This document shows positions 34,583 through 44,050 of a DNA stretch of 64,000 nucleotides, piece after piece. The DNA lies in the NCBI RefSeq assembly GCF_004784475.1, contig NZ_SRRT01000003.1:792684-856683 (forward strand), written 5' to 3'. Within the stretch, counting starts at the first letter, position 1, and every line of letters begins with the position of its first letter. The position numbers were made by a program, and so were the translations under genes. The notes under the pieces were generated by a model. It saw only the letters and a program-made list of their open reading frames with translations, searched no databases and was not told where the DNA came from. This stretch comes from Streptomyces bauhiniae. Lineage in GTDB: Bacteria > Actinomycetota > Actinomycetes > Streptomycetales > Streptomycetaceae.

Positions 34583-35932
34583 TCAGCCCTCGGTGACCTC
34601 GGTGGTCTCCTCGTTCTCGTCCTCGTCGTCCAGGTCGACGATCTCGCCGTTGGTGTCCTTGACGGTGGCGGCCTCGACGACGACGGCCAGGGCCTTGCCG
34701 CGGGCGACCTCGCCGACGAGGAGCGGAACCTGGCCGCCCTCGACGACGGCCTGGGCGAACTGGTCGGGGGACATGCCGGAGGAGGCGGCGCGGCGCATGA
34801 GGTGCTCGGTCAGCTCCTCCTGGTTGACGCCCAGGTTCTCCTTCTTCACCAGCTCGTCGAGGACGAACTGGGTCTTGATGCCCTTGACCGCGGCCTCACG
34901 GGTCTCGGTCTCGAACTCCTCGGCGGTCTTGCCCTGGATCTCCAGGTACTTGTCGAGGGTCAGGCCCATCTGGCCGAGCTGGTGGTGCTCCAGGTTGTGC
35001 TTGCGGGTGTTGACCTCGTCCTCGAGGAGCTTCTCGGGGACGGGGACCTCGACCAGCTCGAGGAGCTTGTCGAGCACGCGCTCCTGGGCCTGGGTGGCCT
35101 GGTCGTACTGCTTCATGTTGGCCAGGCGCTTGGTGCTGTCGGCCTTCAGCTCGTCCAGGGTGTCGAACTCGGACGCGAGCTGCGCGAAGTCGTCGTCCAG
35201 CTCGGGCAGTTCGCGGGCGGCGACCTGGGTGACCTTGACGGTGACCTCGGCCTCGCGGCCGGCGGCGGAGCCGCCCTTCAGCTCGGAGGTGAAGGTGCCC
35301 TCCTCGCCGGCGGACAGGCCCTTGACGGCCTCGTCGATGCCGTCGAGCAGCTCGCCGGAACCGATGGTGTAGGAGACGCCGCTGGCGACGCCGTCCTCCA
35401 GCACCTCGCCGTCGACCTTGGCCTCCAGGTCGATCGTCACGACGTCGCCGTCCTCGGCGGCACGCTCGACCGGGGAGGTCGAGGCGAAGCGCTCACGGAG
35501 CTGCTCGACCGACTTCTCGACGTCCTCGTCGCTGACCTCGATGGCGTCGACCTCGACCTCGATGCCGGAGTAGTCCGGGATCTCCAGGGTCGGGCGGATG
35601 TCGACCTCGGCGGTGAAGTTCAGCGTCTCGCCGTCCTTCAGCTCGGTGATGTCGACCTCGGGCTGGCCCAGCGGGGTCAGCTCGGCCTCGTTGACCGCCT
35701 CGGTGTAGAACTTCGGGAGCGCGTCGTTGACGGCCTCTTCGAGCACCGCACCACGACCGAACCGCTGGTCGATGACCCGGGCCGGGATCTTGCCCTTGCG
35801 GAAGCCCTTCACCGTGACCTGCTGGTTGATCTTCTGGTACGCCGCGTCGAGGCTGTCCTTGAGCTCCTCGAAGGGCACCTCGACAGTGAGCCGAACCCGA
35901 GTCGGGTTCAGGGTCTCCACGGCGCTCTTCAC
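34583..35932 (-). CDS. tig: Trigger factor
   Basis: 449 residues. Ribosome-docking signature [11 protein letters not shown] near 42-52, central FKBP-type PPIase domain (about 160-245), C-terminal chaperone arms and an acidic tail (DDEDENEE). GTG 35932 with AAGGAGA SD. Cotranslational folding; genomic partner of clpP. Confidence 0.97.
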   Translation of the reverse strand: MKSAVETLNPTRVRLTVEVPFEELKDSLDAAYQKINQQVTVKGFRKGKIPARVIDQRFGRGAVLEEAVNDALPKFYTEAVNEAELTPLGQPEVDITELKDGETLNFTAEVDIRPTLEIPDYSGIEVEVDAIEVSDEDVEKSVEQLRERFASTSPVERAAEDGDVVTIDLEAKVDGEVLEDGVASGVSYTIGSGELLDGIDEAVKGLSAGEEGTFTSELKGGSAAGREAEVTVKVTQVAARELPELDDDFAQLASEFDTLDELKADSTKRLANMKQYDQATQAQERVLDKLLELVEVPVPEKLLEDEVNTRKHNLEHHQLGQMGLTLDKYLEIQGKTAEEFETETREAAVKGIKTQFVLDELVKKENLGVNQEELTEHLMRRAASSGMSPDQFAQAVVEGGQVPLLVGEVARGKALAVVVEAATVKDTNGEIVDLDDEDENEETTEVTEG

Positions 35933-36106
35933 GGTTCGGTCTCCTTGTGGCTGACTTCTTGGGTTCTGCCGGAGCCAGACAGCCCCGGCGGATAGCCGCC
36001 CGGAGGAGTAGCAGGCCATGAGGCCGGACACACGGGCGCGCAGCTTGCATAGTAACCGCAGCCGGTCAGCGCCCCAAAAGGCGATCTTCACGACACCGTG
36101 AGCCAG

Positions 36107-36183
36107 TGGTCGGGGTGGCGGGATTTGAACCCACGGCCTTCCGCTCCCAAAGCGGACGCGCTACCAAGCTGCGCCACACCCCG
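36107..36183 (-). tRNA. tRNA-Pro(TGG)
   Basis: 77 nt including encoded CCA. Acceptor CGGGGTG/CACCCCG, anticodon stem TCCGC/GCGGA with loop TTTGGGA (anticodon TGG), T-arm GGGTTCAAATCCC. Confidence 0.97.
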
Positions 36184-36351
36184 TCTGGTGCGAGTCGTAG
36201 GGTACATGCCCCGGCCGGGCGCGTCGCCGCATCGCGCGGGGCACCGGGTGCCGCGCCGGGGGCACCCCGCGCACCGCCAGGTTCGCCCGCACGCCGGGGG
36301 CTCCGCTACGATGCCTGAAGTGCCGCGGTCACCGACGCGCGGTGCGCTCTC

Positions 36352-36422
36352 GCGGGCGTAGCTCAATGGTAGAGCCCTAGTCTTCCAAACTAGCTACGCG
36401 GGTTCGATTCCCGTCGCCCGCT
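36352..36422 (+). tRNA. tRNA-Gly(TCC)
   Basis: 71 nt, no encoded CCA. Acceptor GCGGGCG/CGCCCGC, anticodon stem CTAGT/ACTAG with loop CTTCCAA (anticodon TCC), T-arm GGGTTCGATTCCC. A TACGAT hexamer at 36307 is a possible -10. Confidence 0.97.
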
Positions 36423-36428
36423 CTTCAT

Positions 36429-36477
36429 GACTCAAGGGGCCCGGCTGCCGTCACGGCGGCGCCGGGCCCCTTGAGTC
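36429..36477. terminator. Terminator after tRNA-Gly
   Basis: 17-bp perfect stem GACTCAAGGGGCCCGGC (36429-36445 with 36461-36477); shared with the converging small gene. Confidence 0.93.
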
Positions 36478-36489
36478 GTTCGCGCGGCC

Positions 36490-36684
36490 TCAGAAGCTGA
36501 TGGAGTTGACCATCTCCGCTATCGAGTTGAGGAAGCGGCTGATGGAGGGCGCCATCCCGGTGGAGGCGAGGAAGAAGCCGAAGAGGATCGCCACGATGGC
36601 CGGGCCGGCCTTGATGTTCCCTCCTCGCATCAACACCACCAGGATGATCGCCAACAGCAGCACCACGGACAGTGAAATGGCCAC
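36490..36684 (-). CDS. Small two-helix membrane protein
   Basis: 64 residues beginning VAISLSVVLLLAIILVVLMRGG. Two hydrophobic helices flank a short RGGNIK turn; the C-terminus is SRFLNSIAEMVNSISF, amphipathic. I recall near-identical small proteins recurring in Streptomyces genomes, often near mobile-element genes, with no assigned function. GTG 36684, with GAGGGTG upstream. Confidence 0.7.
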   Translation of the reverse strand: MAISLSVVLLLAIILVVLMRGGNIKAGPAIVAILFGFFLASTGMAPSISRFLNSIAEMVNSISF

Positions 36685-37100
36685 AACTGATCACACCCTC
36701 GGTCGGTTCGCTCTCCCGGCCTGGAGGCACCGTGCAGCACACCTCCGCCAGAACCATCGTGCCACCAACCAGCCCTCTGTATGCGGCTAGTGACACATCG
36801 TCGGCCGGGCGTCCCGGCGCGAGGGGCCGTCCGGTCGGCAATTCGCTGCCTCACCAGGGGTTGATGGCGACGGTAATTGCCCAACATCATTTCCATACCC
36901 ACACATCGCCGTGCGGGGCGTCGGGGCGGGTAATTCGAATTGCGCGGGGGCCGGTCGACATGACCCAATTCGGATGGATGAATCGGGACATTGAGGGGCA
37001 AATAACCGGCCCTATTGTGCCCGCCATCACCCCGATCCCGCAGGCAAGTTGTGCGATTTCCCGGGTATCCGGAGCCGATAAACGTGAATGACCTGGATGG
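36685..37100. other. Gene-free, lower-GC interval
   Basis: About 415 bp, with an AT-richer stretch (36870-37090) than the surroundings. Open frames here lack codon bias and SD. Nothing recognised. Confidence 0.5.
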
Positions 37101-37140
37101 TTTTACGGACTCACCCACGCGAGGCTAGGGTGCCTGAGAT
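37101..37140 (+). promoter_or_regulatory. Likely leaderless promoter
   Basis: TTTACG (37102-37107) and TAGGGT (37126-37131) at 18-nt spacing place the transcription start at about 37138-37140, on the ATG at 37139. Confidence 0.5.
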
Positions 37141-38284
37141 GTTCGACGCCTCCCCGTCCCCCGGCCAGACCCGTGCGCCCACGCTCCCGGCTGCCCAGCC
37201 GGTGCCGGAGAGATCCGCGAAGCAGCGCGACTCGTTCTTCGACAACGCCAAGTACCTGGCGATCGTGCTGGTGGCGATGGGGCACTCGTGGGAGGCGCTG
37301 TACGCGGACAGCCGCATCCTCAGGTCGCTGTACATCTTCGTGTACACCTTCCACATGCCGGCGTTCATCATCATCTCCGGCTACTTCTCACGCAGTTTCG
37401 ACATGCGCCCGGACCGGCTGAAGCGGCTGATCACCGGGGTCGCCGTGCCGTACGTCGTCTTCGAGACGGTCTACTCCCTCTTTCGGGACCACTTCGGCCA
37501 GGACGGCGAGACCGGGATCACCCTGCTCGACCCGTACTTCCTGTCCTGGTTCCTGGCGGCGCTGTTCGTGTGGCGGCTGACGACCCCGCTGTGGAAGGTG
37601 GTGCGCCGGCCGCTGCCGCTGGCCCTCGCCATCGCGATGCTGGCGACCGTCTCCCCCGCGATCAGCAACGACCTGGACTTCCAGCGGCTGTTGCAGTTCC
37701 TGCCCTGCTTCGTGCTGGGGCTGTGCCTGAAGCCGGAGCACTTCCAGCGGGTGCGGACGCGGGCGATGCGCATCGCCTCGGTGCCGATCGTCGCGGGCGC
37801 GCTGGTGGTCGCGTGGCTGGTGGTGCCGCACATCAACTTCGGCTGGTTCTACCGCCGGGACGCCGCCCAGGAGATGGGCGCCCCGTGGTGGACCGGCCCG
37901 CTGATGACGCTGGCCCTGTTCGCCTGCTCGGTGGTGCTGACGGCCTGCTTCCTGGCCTGGGTGCCGGGGCGCCGGATGTGGTTCACCTCGCTGGGCGCGG
38001 GCACGATCTGCGGCTATCTGCTGCACGGCTTCGTCCTCAAGTACACCCGCTGGGAGGGCTGGTACGACGCCCACTGGCTGCACAGCCCGCTCGGCGCGCT
38101 CCTGGTGACCGCCTTCGCGGTCACCGTCGTCACGCTGCTGTGCACGGCTCCGGTGCGCCGGGTGTTCCGGTGCGTGATGGAGCCGAAGATGGAGTGGGCG
38201 TTCAAGCAGGACCCCGCCCAGCAGGCACGGGAGCGGCAGCACGGCGGGCAGAAGCAGCCCGTACGGGAGAAGGCGGGCGTGTAG
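37139..38284 (+). CDS. Acyltransferase 3 family membrane protein
   Basis: 381 residues. RDSFFDNAKYLAIVLVAMGHSWEAL (shown here in part: NAKYLAIVLVAMGHSW) is the acyltransferase-3 N-terminus with the essential His after TM1; about ten TM helices follow. The family O-acetylates or O-succinylates glycans or antibiotics. A Gln/Arg-rich tail ends the protein. Start: ATG 37139 fits a leaderless mRNA; GTG 37130 has GAGG 5 nt upstream and is the alternative. Confidence 0.85.
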   Translation: MFDASPSPGQTRAPTLPAAQPVPERSAKQRDSFFDNAKYLAIVLVAMGHSWEALYADSRILRSLYIFVYTFHMPAFIIISGYFSRSFDMRPDRLKRLITGVAVPYVVFETVYSLFRDHFGQDGETGITLLDPYFLSWFLAALFVWRLTTPLWKVVRRPLPLALAIAMLATVSPAISNDLDFQRLLQFLPCFVLGLCLKPEHFQRVRTRAMRIASVPIVAGALVVAWLVVPHINFGWFYRRDAAQEMGAPWWTGPLMTLALFACSVVLTACFLAWVPGRRMWFTSLGAGTICGYLLHGFVLKYTRWEGWYDAHWLHSPLGALLVTAFAVTVVTLLCTAPVRRVFRCVMEPKMEWAFKQDPAQQARERQHGGQKQPVREKAGV

Positions 38285-38294
38285 CGCCCCTCCC

Positions 38295-38747
38295 CTATCC
38301 CTCTCCGGCCTGGCCGAGAAGCGCGCGCATCCGCGTGTACTTCTCGGCCAGTCGCGTGCGGGTCGGCTCGTCCAGCACCGCGAGGCGGGCCGGGTCGGCG
38401 TTGTGGGCGAGGTCGGCGTGCTTGACCAGGGCGGCGCCCGGGGTGGCGAGGATGCGCCGGGCGTACTCCTCGGGCGGCTCGCCGGGGCGCTTGGTGAGGG
38501 CGCGCACGACCGCCTTGGTGCGCGGGGTGAGAGCGGCGCCGTCGAGCCACTCCTCGGTCAGCGCGTCGTCCTCCACGGCATCGTGCAGCCAGGCCGCCGC
38601 GATCTGCTCCTCGTCGCCCCCGCGCACCCGTACCCCCTCGGCGACGGCCGCGAGGTGTTCGGCGTACGGGCGGCCCGCCTTGTCGGTCTGGCCGGCGTGG
38701 GCGCGGCGGGCGAGGTCCTCGACCTGGGCCAGGGTGAGCGGAGTCAT
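38295..38747 (-). CDS. HD-domain phosphohydrolase, RelA/SpoT-like
   Basis: 150 residues. LARRAHAGQTDKAGRPYAEH and AAAWLHDAVED are the HD signature of SpoT/MESH1-like hydrolases; VKHADLAHNADP gives a later metal His/Asp. No synthetase domain. It could be a small alarmone or nucleotide hydrolase. It follows the SpoIIE phosphatase by 22 nt and converges with the acyltransferase. Confidence 0.85.
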   Translation of the reverse strand: MTPLTLAQVEDLARRAHAGQTDKAGRPYAEHLAAVAEGVRVRGGDEEQIAAAWLHDAVEDDALTEEWLDGAALTPRTKAVVRALTKRPGEPPEEYARRILATPGAALVKHADLAHNADPARLAVLDEPTRTRLAEKYTRMRALLGQAGEG

Positions 38748-38769
38748 CGGCCCAGTCTCGCACCGGAGT

Positions 38770-39942
38770 TCAGCGGACGGGCGCGGATGCCTCGCGGCAG
38801 ATCAGCAGCAGGGCGCGGTCGTCGTTGACGTCCTTGGCGACGGCCTCGATGAGGTGCCAGGCGGCGCCGTGGAAGCCGCCGGCGACATAGCGGTCGGCCT
38901 CGCCGGTGAGGCGGTCGATGCCCTCGGCGATGTCCCGGTCGGAGGCTTCCACCAGGCCGTCGGTGAAGAGCATCAGGACGTCTCCGGGCCGCAGGGTGCC
39001 CTTGGTTGAGTCGAACTGGCCCCCGTCGTACACCCCGAGGAGCGGGCCCTCGGCGGCCTTCTCCTCCCAGCGGCCGGTGCCCGCGCTGAGCTGGAGGCCC
39101 GGCGGGTGGCCCGCGGAGTACAGCTCGTAGTCGCCGGAGTCGAGGTCGAGCACCAGGTGGATGGAGGTGGCGAAGCCCTCGTCCCAGTCCTGGCGGAGCA
39201 GGTAGCCGTTGGCGGCGGGCAGGAAGGAGTGCGGGGGCAGCGAGCCGAGCAGGCCGCCGAAGGCGCCGGACAGCAGCAGCGCGCGGGAACCGGCGTCCAT
39301 GCCCTTGCCGGAGACGTCGGTGAGGACGACCTCCAGGGTGCGGCCGCCGTTGGTGCGGGCGGCGACGACGAAGTCACCGGAGAAGGACTGGCCGCCCGCC
39401 GGGCGCAGCGCCATCTCCTGGTGCCAGCCTCGCGGCAGCTTGGGCAACTCGCTCTGGGCGCGGATGCGTTCGCGGAGGTCGAAGAGCATGGTGCCGCCGC
39501 GCCGCCAGGGCACGCCGACCCGGCTGCGGAACTGCGCGGTCAGCAGCCCGAAGAACCCGCAGGCGGCGACGACCAGCACGATGCCGGGGGTGACCCTGGA
39601 GGGTCCCTCGGTGTACGGGCCGAGCCGCACCGACTCCACGATGAGGGCGGCGGCAGCGGTGGCGTAGAGGCCGAGCAGGCTGGCGGGGCGCAGGACCAGG
39701 CCGCCCGCGACGATCGGGATGACCAGAGTGGCCGGGGAGCACCAGACGGAGTTGGCCAGTGTGAGGGTCATGAGGACGGGAATGGTGAGGAGCAGGCCGA
39801 CCAGGGCTATCCAGTCGGGGCCGTCGCCGCGGAAGTAGTCGACCGCGCTTCTGCGCAGCGCGACGCGGACCCGGTGCCACTGCATCTTCCACCGGGCCGT
39901 GAACGTCTCGGCCTTCGCGCGCCGTTCTCGTCCTGCTGCCAT
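38770..39942 (-). CDS. Membrane PP2C-type (SpoIIE) serine phosphatase
   Basis: 390 residues. Basic N-terminus, three to four TM helices (about 45-150), then SpoIIE domain with metal Asp in SFSGDFV, LTDVSGKGMDA, LFTDGLVEA and NDDRALL. Probably dephosphorylates an anti-sigma-factor antagonist; no sigma, anti-sigma or STAS gene is adjacent. Operon with the HD gene. Confidence 0.92.
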   Translation of the reverse strand: MAAGRERRAKAETFTARWKMQWHRVRVALRRSAVDYFRGDGPDWIALVGLLLTIPVLMTLTLANSVWCSPATLVIPIVAGGLVLRPASLLGLYATAAAALIVESVRLGPYTEGPSRVTPGIVLVVAACGFFGLLTAQFRSRVGVPWRRGGTMLFDLRERIRAQSELPKLPRGWHQEMALRPAGGQSFSGDFVVAARTNGGRTLEVVLTDVSGKGMDAGSRALLLSGAFGGLLGSLPPHSFLPAANGYLLRQDWDEGFATSIHLVLDLDSGDYELYSAGHPPGLQLSAGTGRWEEKAAEGPLLGVYDGGQFDSTKGTLRPGDVLMLFTDGLVEASDRDIAEGIDRLTGEADRYVAGGFHGAAWHLIEAVAKDVNDDRALLLICREASAPVR

Positions 39943-40181
39943 CAGTTCGGGACCCTATCCATCCAGCCGGCCGCCTGGCACGGGAGGTCCCACTTGTCCC
40001 CCGTGCGGGGCTCACTTCGCGTTTCGACCACGCGGTCCGACTACACAGTGAACGGCACGGAAGGCCATCCGCGCTGCCACCCGGCGTAAATTCCCCGGCC
40101 TCCCGGGCGGCTGGCTGCGCTTACTGGCAGGACAGAACGGGGCGCACGACCGGTTCACGGATGCGCACGGGGCGCACGGGG

Positions 40182-40991
40182 TCAGCGGAGCTGGCAGGCG
40201 GGGCACCAGAAGAGGTTGCGGGCGGCGAGCCCGGCGGTACGGATCTCGCTGCCGCAGAGGTGACAGGGCAGGGTGGCCCGGCGGTAGACGTACACCTCAC
40301 CGCCGTGGTCGTCGACGCGGGGCGGGCGGCCCATCGCCTCGGGGGTGTGCTCGGGGCGGACGGTGTCGATGCGGCCCAGGCGTACGCCCTCGCGCATCAG
40401 CGCCACCAGGTCGGCCCAGATCGCGTCCCACTCGGACCGGGTGAGGTCACGGCCGGCGCGGTAGGGGTCGATGCCGTGCCGGAAGAGGACCTCGGCGCGG
40501 TAGACGTTGCCGACGCCCGCGATGACCTTCTGGTCCATCAGCAGGGCGGCGATCGAGGTGCGGCTGCGGCTGATCCGCTCCCAGGCGGCGGCCGGGTCGG
40601 CGTCGGGGCGCAGCGGGTCGGGGCCGAGGCGGTCGTGGACGGCCCTCTTCTCGGCGTCCGTGATCAGCGCGCAGGTGGTGGGGCCGCGCAGGTCGACGTA
40701 GGCGGTGTCGTTGGCCAGGCGGAGCCGGACGGTGTCGGCCGGCGGGGGCGCGGGGGCCGGGCCGAAGGCGACCTTGCCGAAGAGGCCGAGGTGGATGTGG
40801 ACCCAGTCGCTGTCGCGGAAGCCGAGGAAGAGGTGCTTGCCGTGGGCGTCGGTGGTGGTGAGCCCGGCGCCGGTCAGCAGCTCGGCGGCGTCGGCGAACT
40901 TGCCCTGGGGGCTGGTCACCAGCGGGGCGGTGCCGGCGAAGCGCTCGGCGTAGTCCCGCGCCAGCCGGTGGATCGTGTGCCCTTCTGGCAC
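40182..40991 (-). CDS. Fpg/Nei family DNA glycosylase
   Basis: 269 residues. The GTG at 40991 gives (M)PEGHTIH, with catalytic Pro2/Glu3, the Nei-type PEG. H2TH region DQKVIAGVGNVYRAE and C-terminal zinc finger CHLC..CPAC. Removes oxidised bases and nicks the strand (endonuclease VIII-like). Follows rpiB after a hairpin. Confidence 0.94.
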   Translation of the reverse strand: MPEGHTIHRLARDYAERFAGTAPLVTSPQGKFADAAELLTGAGLTTTDAHGKHLFLGFRDSDWVHIHLGLFGKVAFGPAPAPPPADTVRLRLANDTAYVDLRGPTTCALITDAEKRAVHDRLGPDPLRPDADPAAAWERISRSRTSIAALLMDQKVIAGVGNVYRAEVLFRHGIDPYRAGRDLTRSEWDAIWADLVALMREGVRLGRIDTVRPEHTPEAMGRPPRVDDHGGEVYVYRRATLPCHLCGSEIRTAGLAARNLFWCPACQLR

Positions 40992-41020
40992 GGCCGGGCG
41001 TCCTTCCTGGGTCTGCGAGT

Positions 41021-41049
41021 GCCCCCGCCGTGCTTGGGGCGGCGGGGGC
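41021..41049 (-). terminator. Hairpin between rpiB and nei
   Basis: 10-bp perfect stem GCCCCCGCCG/CGGCGGGGGC, 9-nt loop; may allow some readthrough into the glycosylase. Confidence 0.75.
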
Positions 41050-41059
41050 GGCGAAAGCG

Positions 41060-41545
<486 letters not shown>

Positions 41546-41618
41546 GCACCGAGTGTGTCACGCCCGATTCCGGGCAGCAGCTCCGGGTTCGATCGGGGAT
41601 ATGTGATGCGGACCATAG

Positions 41619-41638
41619 AACCTCAAGGAAACCTCAAG
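41619..41638. repeat. AACCTCAAG direct repeat upstream of permease 1
   Basis: AACCTCAAG at 41619-41627 and 41630-41638, one 11-bp period apart; an inverted AACCTC half lies at 41655-41660. This 245-bp gap (41546-41790) has no gene. It resembles a direct-repeat activator site. Confidence 0.45.
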
Positions 41639-41790
41639 TAACAATCCGGATTCAGAGGTTCCCGAATTCGTTCCCCTCAGATTCACTGGACCGCCTCGTA
41701 CACCGCTCGTGCGAGGCCCCGTACGACGACGTACGACTGTTTCGCCGTCGATACGGGAACCGCTCCACCTGGCGCAAAGGAATTCCGTCC

Positions 41791-43215
41791 ATGTCCCATG
41801 GTTCCGGGCTGCAAGCAGGTCTCAAGAACCGTCACCTTTCGATGATCGCCATCGGTGGTGTGATCGGCGCCGGCCTTTTCGTCGGCTCCAGTACGGGTAT
41901 CGCCACGGCGGGCCCCGGCATCCTGCTGTCCTACGCCCTCGTCGGCACGCTCGTCGTCCTCGTGATGCGGATGCTGGGCGAGATGTCGGCGGCCAACCCG
42001 ACCTCCGGGTCCTTCTCCGCGCACGCCGACCGTGCGCTCGGCCGCTGGGCCGGGTTCTCCATCGGCTGGCTGTACTGGTTCTTCTGGGTCGTGGTGCTCG
42101 CCGTCGAGGCGACGGCCGGCGCGAAGATCCTGGAGGGCTGGATACCGGCCGTCCCGCAGTGGGGCTGGGCGCTGATCGTGATGCTGGTGCTCACGGCCAC
42201 CAACCTGGTCTCGGTGGGCTCCTACGGTGAGTTCGAGTTCTGGTTCGCCGGGATCAAGGTCGTGGCGATCGGCGCGTTCATCGTGGTCGGCGCGCTGGCC
42301 ATCTTCGGGGTGCTGCCGGGTGTCCACAGCGACAAGGCGGGGCTGTCCAACCTCACCGCGCACGGGGGCTTCCTGCCGCACGGGCCGGGCGCGATCCTCA
42401 CCGGTGTGCTGCTGGTCGTCTTCTCCTTCATGGGCTCCGAGATCGCCACGCTGGCGGCCGGTGAGTCGGAGAACCCGCAGCGTGCGGTCACCAAGTCGAC
42501 CAACAGCATCATCTGGCGCATCGCGGTCTTCTACCTGGGTTCGATCCTCGTCGTGGTCTCGCTGCTGCCGTGGAACGACCCGTCGATCAAGACCGACGGT
42601 TCCTACGTGGCCGCGCTGAACTCGCTCGGTATCGCGCACGCCGGTCAGATCATGAACTTCATCGTGCTGACCTCGGTGCTGTCCTGTCTGAACTCGGGTC
42701 TGTACACCGCGTCCCGGATGGCGTTCTCGCTCGGTGAGCGGGGGGACGCGCCGAAGGTGTTCGCGAAGACCAACTCCCGCGGTGTGCCGATGGCCGCGAT
42801 CCTGTCCTCGGTGCTGTTCGGCTTCGTCGCGGTGTTCTTCAACTACAAGTTCCCCGACTCGGTCTTCCTCTTCCTGGTCAACTCCAGCGGCGCGGTCGCG
42901 CTCTTCGTGTGGCTGGTCATCTGCTTCTCGCAGCTCCGGATGCGGAAGATCATCCAGCGGGAGGCGCCGGAGAAGCTCGTCGTGAAGATGTGGCTGTACC
43001 CGTACCTCACCTGGGCCACGGCCGCCCTCATCGTCTTCGTCCTCGGCTACATGCTGACCGACACGGAACACGACGGCCGCGAGACCGTCCTCCTCTCCCT
43101 GATGGTCGCCGCCGTCGTCCTGATCATCGCCTTCGTCAAGCAGTCGATGACGTCGAAGAAGACCCAGCCGGAGATCCCGGCGACGGAGGACCCGGAGAAG
43201 GTCCCCGCCGCCTGA
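41791..43215 (+). CDS. APC-superfamily amino acid permease (GABA/aromatic type)
   Basis: 474 residues, 12 TM helices. Opening AIGGVIGAGLFVGSS is the amino-acid-transporter loop of the AAT/GabP group; EFEFWFAGIKVVAI follows. Proton-coupled uptake of an amino acid or GABA is expected; substrate unresolved. SD AAAGGA. Paralogue of the permease at 44947. Confidence 0.93.
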   Translation: MSHGSGLQAGLKNRHLSMIAIGGVIGAGLFVGSSTGIATAGPGILLSYALVGTLVVLVMRMLGEMSAANPTSGSFSAHADRALGRWAGFSIGWLYWFFWVVVLAVEATAGAKILEGWIPAVPQWGWALIVMLVLTATNLVSVGSYGEFEFWFAGIKVVAIGAFIVVGALAIFGVLPGVHSDKAGLSNLTAHGGFLPHGPGAILTGVLLVVFSFMGSEIATLAAGESENPQRAVTKSTNSIIWRIAVFYLGSILVVVSLLPWNDPSIKTDGSYVAALNSLGIAHAGQIMNFIVLTSVLSCLNSGLYTASRMAFSLGERGDAPKVFAKTNSRGVPMAAILSSVLFGFVAVFFNYKFPDSVFLFLVNSSGAVALFVWLVICFSQLRMRKIIQREAPEKLVVKMWLYPYLTWATAALIVFVLGYMLTDTEHDGRETVLLSLMVAAVVLIIAFVKQSMTSKKTQPEIPATEDPEKVPAA

Positions 43216-43227
43216 CCCCCGCTCTCC

Positions 43228-43270
43228 GAAGCCCGGTGCCACGAGGAACTCCCTCGCGGCGCCGGGCTTC
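43228..43270 (+). terminator. Terminator of permease 1
   Basis: GAAGCCCGG (43228-43236) with CCGGGCTTC (43262-43270), containing an inner CGAGG/CCTCG stem. Confidence 0.8.
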
Positions 43271-43284
43271 CGTAGTCTTCCGGC

Positions 43285-43980
43285 ATGGTGACGCGGCGGT
43301 TCGTCGGTGTGGGAGGGGTACGGCTCGCCTACCGGGTGTGGGGGCCGCCGGAGGGTCCGCCGGTGGTCCTGCTGCCCGCGCTGGGCGAGGTGAGCGACGA
43401 CTGGGCCACGGTGGCGGCGGAGCTGGCGCGCGGGCGGCGGGTGTACGCGGTGGACCTGCGCGGGCACGGGCGCGGCGATTGGCCGGGGGCGTACTCCCTG
43501 GAGCTGATGCGCGCCGACGTCCTGGGGTTCCTGGACGCCCTGGGCCTGGACCGGACCGACCTCGTCGGGCACTCGCTGGGCGGCATCGTGGCGTACCTCG
43601 TCGCGGCGGCCCGGCCCGGCGGGGTGGACCGGCTGGTGCTGGAGGACGTCGGTGCGCCGTACCCCCGCCCGGCCACGACACCGGAGCGGCCGGACAGCGA
43701 GCTGCCCTTCGACTGGGCGATGGTCCTGGCCGTCCGCCGGCAGATCGACACCCCGCCCGCCGACTGGCTCGCGGCGCTCGGTGACATCACCGCCGGGACG
43801 CTGGTCCTGGCCGGCGGCCGTACGAGCCATGTCCCCCAGGAGAGCGTCGCCGAGCTGGCCCGGCTGATCCCGGACTCCCGGCTGCGCACGATCCCCGTGG
43901 GCCATCTGATCCACCGGGAGGCGCCGGAGGCGTTCACGGAAGCGGTGACGGAGTTCCTGGGCGGCCCGGTGGCCGGGTGA
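43285..43980 (+). CDS. Alpha/beta hydrolase
   Basis: 231 residues, single-domain fold. Nucleophile in VGHSLGGI, oxyanion region PALGEVSDDW, His in VGHLIHREAP; the acid is probably in GGRTSHVP region. Small esterase/lactonase type; substrate unknown. Confidence 0.88.
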   Translation: MVTRRFVGVGGVRLAYRVWGPPEGPPVVLLPALGEVSDDWATVAAELARGRRVYAVDLRGHGRGDWPGAYSLELMRADVLGFLDALGLDRTDLVGHSLGGIVAYLVAAARPGGVDRLVLEDVGAPYPRPATTPERPDSELPFDWAMVLAVRRQIDTPPADWLAALGDITAGTLVLAGGRTSHVPQESVAELARLIPDSRLRTIPVGHLIHREAPEAFTEAVTEFLGGPVAG

Positions 43981-43999
43981 GGGACCTGCCGGGAACGGC

Positions 44000-44039
44000 G
44001 AAGGCCCGCCCTCTCCACACAAGGAGGGGGCGGGCCTTC
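44000..44039. terminator. Bidirectional terminator
   Basis: 17-bp stem (44000-44016 with 44023-44039), one G-U pair, between hydrolase and bioY. Confidence 0.9.
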
Positions 44040-44050
44040 GTCGTCGGACT

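Noticed and set aside
36107..36422. Integrated element at tRNA-Pro or tRNA-Gly
   Set aside because: Both tRNAs are intact, and no integrase or repeated tRNA 3' end was found nearby.
36672..37091. 139-codon plus-strand frame in the 36.7-37.1 kb gap
   Set aside because: No SD, no coding bias, and it crosses the AT-richer gap; overlaps the small membrane gene antisense.
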